DNA of 45,517 nucleotides, from NCBI GenBank assembly GCA_002727895.1, contig PBUO01000057.1:18157-63673 (forward strand), given 5' to 3'. Position numbers and translations under genes: made by a program. Positions 40,495 to 45,517 of this stretch are shown piece after piece. Every line of letters starts with the position of its first letter. Position 1 is the first letter of the stretch. The DNA is from Acidimicrobiaceae bacterium. Lineage in GTDB: Bacteria; Actinomycetota; Acidimicrobiia; Acidimicrobiales; MedAcidi-G1. Under the pieces are notes generated by a model. That model saw only the letters and a list, made by a program, of their open reading frames with translations. It ran no database searches and was not told the origin of the DNA.

Positions 40495-41637
40495 TCAGGC
40501 ACCGAGGAGACGGCCGTAGAGGTCCTCGTGATCCCGGACCAGTCGTCGCACCCCGAAACGTTCGCGGGCCCGTTCCGCGGCGGCCGTCCCCATCGACGCT
40601 CGACGTCCCTCGTCGACCACCAACTCGGCGAGTGCCTCGCCGAGGGCCTCCGAGTCGGCGGCCACCACCAGACCGGTGACGCCATGGGCCACCACCTCGG
40701 AGGCACTTCCGACATCGGTTGTCACTCCAGGTACTCCGGCCATGGCAGCCTCGATGAGGGTCACCGGCATCCCTTCGTTGTCAGAACTGATCACCACAAG
40801 GTCGGCCGCCGCGTAGAGGGTGGCGATCTCGGCCTGCCAACCGAGGAGGCGGACCGACTCGCCCATCGGTGCCGCCCATCGCCGGACGTCGTCCGCGAGG
40901 TCACCCTCGCCGGCGATGGCCAGGACCGCTCTGGGTGCCCTGGCCAGGACGCGCTCGAAGGCCTCCAGGAGGCGGTCGACCCTCTTGATGACGGTGAGCC
41001 GACCGACGAAGAGCACCACTGGACGATCGACAGGCAACCCGAGGTGTCGCCGGGCCTCCACCTGGTCGACCGGCTCCGGCTCCGCCACTCCCGGGGGGAT
41101 GACCACGTGGTCGTCCATCCGCCCGATGCCCGCTTCCACCAGTTCGCCGCTGACCCTCTCCCCCACCACCACGAAGGCGGTGGTCACGAAGGCCAGGACA
41201 CGCTCCACCAGTCGGACCAACGCACTGCCCACCGCCCCGAAGTAGCCGTGGAGGACGTGGCCGTGGAAGGTGTGGACCCGGATCGGCACCCGGCCGACCA
41301 GCGCTGCCACCCGACCGAGGGCCCCCGCCTTCGCCGTGTGGGTGTGGACGACATCGGGCCGGTAGTCCCGAACCTCCCGGACGAGTGCCAGGAGGGCCCG
41401 CAGGTCACCAAGAGGCCCGGGCGACCGTCCGAGGCCCGGCACCACGGTCACCGGGAGGTCCGGGTCCCGGAGTTCGAGGAAGTCCGCCTCGTCCTCCTCG
41501 GTCGTCCCGACGACCAGGCGGGTCTCGTACCGCTCGGGGTCCAGGCCCCGGGTAAGGACGCTGGCCTGCCAGGCCGGGCCTCCTACGTTCATCCGGGCGA
41601 TGACCCTCAACACGCGGATTCGGTCCAAGGCGCTCAC
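40495..41637 (-). CDS. GT4-family glycosyltransferase
   Basis: A 380-residue GT-B enzyme. VLRVIARMNVGGPAWQASVL is the acceptor-side glycine loop of GT4 proteins, HTHTAKAGALGRVAAL and HTFHGHVLHGYF are conserved in the group, VVLFVGRLTVIKRVDRLLEA opens the donor domain, and EGMPVTLIEAAMAGVPGVTT is the E-x7-E signature. Starts (ATG) with a 4-bp overlap on the AsnB-like gene, which suggests coupled expression. It may act early in chain assembly, being closest to the WecA-like initiating enzyme. The sugar donor is unknown; no transmembrane segment is seen. Confidence 0.88.
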   Translation of the reverse strand: MSALDRIRVLRVIARMNVGGPAWQASVLTRGLDPERYETRLVVGTTEEDEADFLELRDPDLPVTVVPGLGRSPGPLGDLRALLALVREVRDYRPDVVHTHTAKAGALGRVAALVGRVPIRVHTFHGHVLHGYFGAVGSALVRLVERVLAFVTTAFVVVGERVSGELVEAGIGRMDDHVVIPPGVAEPEPVDQVEARRHLGLPVDRPVVLFVGRLTVIKRVDRLLEAFERVLARAPRAVLAIAGEGDLADDVRRWAAPMGESVRLLGWQAEIATLYAAADLVVISSDNEGMPVTLIEAAMAGVPGVTTDVGSASEVVAHGVTGLVVAADSEALGEALAELVVDEGRRASMGTAAAERARERFGVRRLVRDHEDLYGRLLGA

Positions 41638-43580
41638 CGACCGTCACCTTCGTGCCACCAGGACTGGAACATGAGGATCGGCCACAACTGGAAGGAGAGG
41701 TCACCCCGGTTCTCGACGTGTTCGGCCCAGCGGGCCGCCACGAGCGCCGGGTCGAAGATCCCCTGCGCTGCCAGCAGGTCTGGAGCCAGGAGTTCGTCAG
41801 CCCAACCTCGCAGGGGGCCCCGGAGCCAGGAGCCGAGGGGGATGCCGAAGCCCATCTTCGGCCGTTCCACCATCTCGGCCGGAACGTACCGGTGGAGAAG
41901 CCTCCTCAATGCCCACTTCCCGGAGCCGCCCCGCACCCGGTCCTCCGGCGCGAGCGACCATGCGAACGAAAACAATTCCGGATCGAGCAGCGGCATCCTC
42001 GCCTCGAGGCTCACCCCCATGCTCGCCCGATCCGTCTTCACTAGGAGGTCATCGGGCAGGTACACCATGGTGTCCATGAGCATCGCGGCACGGAACCCGT
42101 CCATCTCCGCGCCATCCAGTTCGTAAAGGCCGCCCGACCGGCCGGCCGCCTTCGGCACGATGTCGGCGGCCTCGTTCTCCGCCGACATCATTGCCTCGTA
42201 GAGGTCTCCCGCGCTCCTGGCCGCCAGCACCCGGGCGACCTTGTGGACCCGATGTCCGAGCCGGTGGCGGACGACGGGCGGCGCGGGGAGCATGAGAGCA
42301 CTTGTCCCGATCCGGTCCCAGGTCCCCTGGGTAACGCAAGCCAGGCTGCGAGCCGCTATCCGTCGGATGGGTGCAGGAACCGCGCCGTGAAGCTTGGAGA
42401 GGCGTGCCAGATGTCGATAGCGGTCATAGCCGCCGAACAGTTCGTCCCCTCCGTCTCCGGACAGCGACACCGTCACGTGCCGGCGAGCCAACCGGCTCAC
42501 CAGGTGGGTGGGAATCTGGGACGAATCCGCAAACGGTTCGTCGTACATCGCCGGAAGTAGGGGGATCACCTCCCGGGCCTCGGTGGGGCTCACCTCCATC
42601 GAATGGTGGTCAGAGCCCAGGTGCCCGGCCACCGCCGCTGCGTGGGCCGATTCGTCGAAGGCCGGATCGGGAAAGCCGATGGTGAAGGTCTTCACCGGGT
42701 CCCCCGAGACGGCGGACATGAGCGCGACCACGGTGGACGAATCGATTCCCCCCGACAGAAACGCTCCGAGGGGCACGTCGGCAACCATGCGAGATGCCAC
42801 GACCCTCCCCAGGAGTTCCTCCAGCTCGTCGACCGCCTCCTCCCCGCGAGCGGGCTGGACCGACGTCGCCGCGGCCACCTCGGCCGGAGACCAGTAGGCG
42901 ACCTCGTCCACGAGACGAGCCGAAGCGTCGAAGCGGAGGACGTGGCCGGGACGGACCTTGCGTACCCCCTCGTAGATGGTCCACGGAGCCGGCACGCAGG
43001 ACCACCGGAGCAGGTCGACGACCGAATCGGCGTCGACGTCGGGAGCGAAGCCATCCACCGCGTGCAGTGCCTTCAGTTCGGACCCGAAGAGGAGTCCTTC
43101 GGAGGACCAGCCGTAGTAGAGCGGCTTCTCGCCGAACCGGTCCCGCGCTAGCCACAGCTCCCGATTCCGACGGTCCCAGAGGGCGAACGCGAACATCCCC
43201 CCCGCCCGGGCCAGTGCCCATTCGACGCCACGCTCGGCGACCGCTTCCAGGAGGACCTCGGTGTCCGAATGGCCACGAAGGGCCGACCGACGACGCTCGC
43301 CGAGGGTCGCCCGGAGTTCGTCGGCGTTGTAGAGCTCGCCGTTGTAGGCGATCACCCACCGGCCGTCGGCTGACGCCATGGGTTGGTGGCCGGCAGCGCT
43401 CAGGTCGACGATGGACAGCCGCCGGTGACCGAAGGCCACCCCGCTCGCCGGTTCGCACCACGTCCCGCGGTCATCGGGACCCCGGTGGACCAGGCGGTCG
43501 GCCATCCGTCCGGCGACGGCCTCCAGCTCTTCGACCGTCCGTCCGGATCTCCGGTCCAGGAGCCCCGCGATCCCACACAC
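41634..43580 (-). CDS. asnB: Asparagine synthase-like glutamine amidotransferase (AsnB family)
   Basis: A 648-residue two-domain enzyme. The N-terminal glutaminase begins MCGIAGLLDRR with the nucleophile Cys2, then RGPDDRG and YNGELYN. The synthetase domain has the PP-loop FLSGGIDSSTV near residue 270 and SLSGDGGDELFGGYDRY near 385. Family enzymes make asparagine, but copies inside surface-glycan loci are thought to amidate carboxylates such as uronic or nonulosonic acids. The GTG start has GGGAGG 7 nt upstream, and the stop overlaps the GT4 gene by 4 bp. With a WbpA-type uronate and a nonulosonate encoded nearby, amidation of a sugar carboxyl is a reasonable but unproven role. Confidence 0.9.
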   Translation of the reverse strand: MCGIAGLLDRRSGRTVEELEAVAGRMADRLVHRGPDDRGTWCEPASGVAFGHRRLSIVDLSAAGHQPMASADGRWVIAYNGELYNADELRATLGERRRSALRGHSDTEVLLEAVAERGVEWALARAGGMFAFALWDRRNRELWLARDRFGEKPLYYGWSSEGLLFGSELKALHAVDGFAPDVDADSVVDLLRWSCVPAPWTIYEGVRKVRPGHVLRFDASARLVDEVAYWSPAEVAAATSVQPARGEEAVDELEELLGRVVASRMVADVPLGAFLSGGIDSSTVVALMSAVSGDPVKTFTIGFPDPAFDESAHAAAVAGHLGSDHHSMEVSPTEAREVIPLLPAMYDEPFADSSQIPTHLVSRLARRHVTVSLSGDGGDELFGGYDRYRHLARLSKLHGAVPAPIRRIAARSLACVTQGTWDRIGTSALMLPAPPVVRHRLGHRVHKVARVLAARSAGDLYEAMMSAENEAADIVPKAAGRSGGLYELDGAEMDGFRAAMLMDTMVYLPDDLLVKTDRASMGVSLEARMPLLDPELFSFAWSLAPEDRVRGGSGKWALRRLLHRYVPAEMVERPKMGFGIPLGSWLRGPLRGWADELLAPDLLAAQGIFDPALVAARWAEHVENRGDLSFQLWPILMFQSWWHEGDGR

Positions 43581-43633
43581 CGTTCAGCCCTCCCGGCCGG
43601 TACATCGGGGAAGGACAACTCGTCCGTCGGACA

Positions 43634-44860
43634 TCACCACTGCTGGAGCGACGGCACGGCGACGACGAACGTGGCGCCCCATTCGCGTATGTAGTCCAAC
43701 CGGTCGGCGACCTCGTCGCGCAGGTTCCACGGGAGGATCAGAACGTGGTCGGGTCGCTCGTCGACAACCACCTGTTCCGACACGATCGGAATCCTGCTTC
43801 CAGGGAGGAACCGACCCTGCTTAGCCGGATTCTGGTCCACCACGGCTCCCAGCAGGTCGGGCCGGACCCCGGCAAAGTTCAGCAGGGTGTTCCCCTTGGC
43901 CGCGGCGCCATAGGCGACCACCTTCCGGCCCCCCTGCCGGGCGTCCAGGAGGAAGCGGAGGAAGTCATCCTTGAGCGCCTCGGCCCGCTCCTGGAATCCG
44001 GTGTAGAAGTCCCGACCCCCGACGCCCGCCTCGGCCTCCTCGGCCAGCAGCGTCACGATCGACGGTGTCACGGGTCGGACGCCAACGTCCGTCCGTTGAA
44101 GGAACACGCGAAGGCTTCCGCCGTGGGTCGGCACCCTCTCCACGTCGAAGGCCTGGAGACCCGCCGTGGCGGCGACCGACCGGATCGACGTCAGCGACAG
44201 GTAGGAGAAGTGCTCGTGGTAGACGGTGTCGAACTGGACCTCGTCGACCAGGCGGAGCAGGTGCGGGAACTCGAAGGTGGCCACCCCGTCGTCGCCGAGG
44301 AGGACGCCACACCCCGCCACGAAGTCGACGATGTCCGGGACGTGTGCGACCACGTTGTTGGCAGCCAGCAGGTCGGCTCGCAGTCCAGCCTCGGCCAGGG
44401 CTTCGGCGACCGTCACCCCAAGGAACTCCTCCACCACTTCAAGGCCCAGATCCCGGGCCGCCGCCGCGGTGCTGGCCGTCGGTTCGATCCCGACACAGGA
44501 CATTCCCCTCTCGGAGAAGTTGCGCAACAACGTCCCGTCGTTGCATGCGACCTCGACGATCGAGCTCTCCCGGCCAAGTTCGAACCGTTCGACCATGGCT
44601 TCGGCGTACCGACGGCAGTGGTCGACCCACCCCGAGGAGAATCTGCTGAAGTAGGCGTAGTGGTCGTCGAAGAGCTCCTCGGCTCGGGCGAAGTCCTCTG
44701 TCTGGACCAGCCAGCACGACTCGCAGACCAGAACGCGGAGCGGGTACCAGGCCTCCGGACCGGCCAGCCGGTCAGCAGTGAGGTAGGCGTTCGACGGCGG
44801 AGCACTTCCCAGGTCGAGGAAGACCGACTCCAGGGGGGCCGCGCAGTGGCGACACTTCAT
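43634..44860 (-). CDS. Sugar C-methyltransferase (class I SAM, TylC3/NovU-like three-domain type)
   Basis: A 408-residue SAM-dependent methyltransferase with the layout of deoxysugar C-methyltransferases. The N-terminal zinc ribbon has CRHC and CESC. The central SAM domain carries VEVACNDGTLL and ANNVVAHVPDI. HGGSLRVF and the C-terminal AYGAAAKGNTLLNF, DQNPAKQGRFLPGSRIPI and ILPWNLRDEV are diagnostic. Such enzymes add a methyl branch to C3 of a 4-keto sugar nucleotide. It follows rfbF (30-36 bp gap), so a CDP-4-keto-6-deoxyhexose is the likely substrate; the CDP-glucose dehydratase gene is expected beyond the right edge. ATG at 44860 is used; a GTG two codons earlier is possible. Confidence 0.9.
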   Translation of the reverse strand: MKCRHCAAPLESVFLDLGSAPPSNAYLTADRLAGPEAWYPLRVLVCESCWLVQTEDFARAEELFDDHYAYFSRFSSGWVDHCRRYAEAMVERFELGRESSIVEVACNDGTLLRNFSERGMSCVGIEPTASTAAAARDLGLEVVEEFLGVTVAEALAEAGLRADLLAANNVVAHVPDIVDFVAGCGVLLGDDGVATFEFPHLLRLVDEVQFDTVYHEHFSYLSLTSIRSVAATAGLQAFDVERVPTHGGSLRVFLQRTDVGVRPVTPSIVTLLAEEAEAGVGGRDFYTGFQERAEALKDDFLRFLLDARQGGRKVVAYGAAAKGNTLLNFAGVRPDLLGAVVDQNPAKQGRFLPGSRIPIVSEQVVVDERPDHVLILPWNLRDEVADRLDYIREWGATFVVAVPSLQQW

Positions 44861-44896
44861 GGGCACGGGACACGGTGGCCTGTCACGGGCGACGGG

Positions 44897-45517
44897 TCAC
44901 CAGACCCGCCACGGCGCGTTCCCCGACTCCCACAGGTCGTTGAGGAGGTCCCGCTCCCGGACGGTGTCCATGGGCTGCCAGAAACCGAGGTGCTGGTAGG
45001 CCCGCAACTCGTCGCGTTCAGCGAGCGTCGACAGAGGTTCGGCCTCCCACCGCGTGTCGTCTCCGACGATCAACTCGAGGCACGCCGGCTCAAGGACGAA
45101 GAAGCCGCCGTTGATGAGACCGTCGTCGCCGGGGGGCTTCTCGATGAACCCCGCGACCCTGTCACCATCGAGTTCGAGGGCGCCAAACCGACCCGGCGGC
45201 TTCACCGCCGTCACCGTGGCCAGACGACCGTGCGCGTGGTGGAACTCCACGAGCGACGTCACATCGACGTCGGAAAGACCATCTCCGTAGGTCATGCAGA
45301 AAGTCTCATCCGACACGTGTTCAGCGACCCGACGAAGTCTCCCACCGGTCAAGGTCTCGTCTCCGGTGTCCACGAGGGTCACCCGCCAGGGTTCACCCCC
45401 ACCACGGAGCACCTCCATGCGGTTCTCCGCCACGTCAAAGGTGACGTCAGAGACGTGGAGGAAGTAGTTGGCGAAGTACTCCTTGATGACATAACCCTTG
45501 TAGCCGCAACAGATCAC
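44897..45517 (-). CDS. rfbF: Glucose-1-phosphate cytidylyltransferase, C-terminal part (cut by window edge)
   Basis: The frame is open to base 45517 and enters as VICCGYKGYVIKEYFANYFL, an internal RfbF segment, so the first ~50 residues lie outside. CMTYGDGLSDVDV is the metal-binding loop, VTAVKPPGRFGALEL and FIEKPPGDDGLINGGFFV are typical of glucose-1-phosphate cytidylyltransferase, which makes CDP-glucose for CDP-dideoxy or branched sugars. About 207 residues are visible. The first gene of the leftward run as seen here, followed by the C-methyltransferase. Confidence 0.92.
   Translation of the reverse strand: MICCGYKGYVIKEYFANYFLHVSDVTFDVAENRMEVLRGGGEPWRVTLVDTGDETLTGGRLRRVAEHVSDETFCMTYGDGLSDVDVTSLVEFHHAHGRLATVTAVKPPGRFGALELDGDRVAGFIEKPPGDDGLINGGFFVLEPACLELIVGDDTRWEAEPLSTLAERDELRAYQHLGFWQPMDTVRERDLLNDLWESGNAPWRVW

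Noticed and set aside
40528..42126. Long open frame on the plus strand (about 530 codons)
   Set aside because: It lies opposite the well-conserved GT4 and asnB genes, has no family motifs, and is what GC-rich third positions produce on the complementary strand.
1..45517. CRISPR arrays, tRNA/rRNA, insertion sequences, integrase or att sites
   Set aside because: No regularly spaced repeats, no tRNA-like cloverleaf and no transposase or integrase motifs were found on either strand.

Overview
The window is a GC-rich (roughly mid-60s percent by eye), gene-dense block devoted almost entirely to making, activating and assembling unusual sugars for a surface glycan. Frequent GTG starts, 4-bp ATGA/GTGA gene overlaps, TANNNT boxes placed so that transcripts could be leaderless, and GC-rich codon use suggest a high-GC actinobacterium, possibly an Acidimicrobiia-type lineage. 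That assignment is inference, because no rRNA or ribosomal marker is present. There is no tRNA, CRISPR array, transposase or phage gene, and no stretch over 300 bp lacks a gene.

Layout, left to right. (1) 1-13956, minus strand: a carbamoyltransferase cut by the window edge, an acetamidino-forming trio (wbpG, a hisF paralogue, hisH), a hexapeptide acyltransferase, two tandem paralogous glycosyltransferases, a DegT aminotransferase, wbpB/wbpD/wbpE homologues for a 2,3-diamino-uronic acid, a nucleotide-sugar epimerase, an MsbA/PglK-type ABC flippase and a LIC12162-family transferase. (2) 14041-20870, plus strand: a nonulosonic (sialic/legionaminic-like) acid operon with three Gfo/Idh/MocA oxidoreductases, a PtmA-like SDR, neuA, and a four-domain NeuB (CBS pair, synthase, SAF, TIM barrel). 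(3) 20861-33305, minus strand: a family-2 glycosyltransferase and a heptose-type module (GmhB-like, RmlC-like, an unrecognised protein, a kinase/nucleotidyltransferase with HldE domains in reversed order, a sugar-nucleotide pyrophosphorylase, GmhA). Inside that module sit a Zn-alcohol dehydrogenase, a TPP-dependent E1 alpha/beta pair without E2/E3, a methyltransferase, a radical SAM/SPASM protein and an epimerase-like SDR. (4) 33394-45517, mostly minus: glycosyltransferases, WbpA-type dehydrogenase, a lone plus-strand epimerase, a WecA/TagO-like initiating phosphotransferase, another epimerase, a GT4, an AsnB-type amidotransferase, a sugar C-methyltransferase and the C-terminal part of RfbF.

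Working model: WecA starts an undecaprenyl-linked glycan. At least four precursor routes feed it: UDP-2,3-diacetamido-uronic acid (WbpA/B/E/D) with possible amidino modification (WbpG-HisF-HisH), a CMP-nonulosonate, a nucleotide-activated and probably branched heptose, and a CDP-C-methyl sugar. At least six glycosyltransferases build the chain and the ABC protein may flip or export it. The least familiar part is the 24.4-33.3 kb heptose/E1/radical-SAM module, which I propose as a route to a carbon-branched or otherwise remodelled higher sugar.
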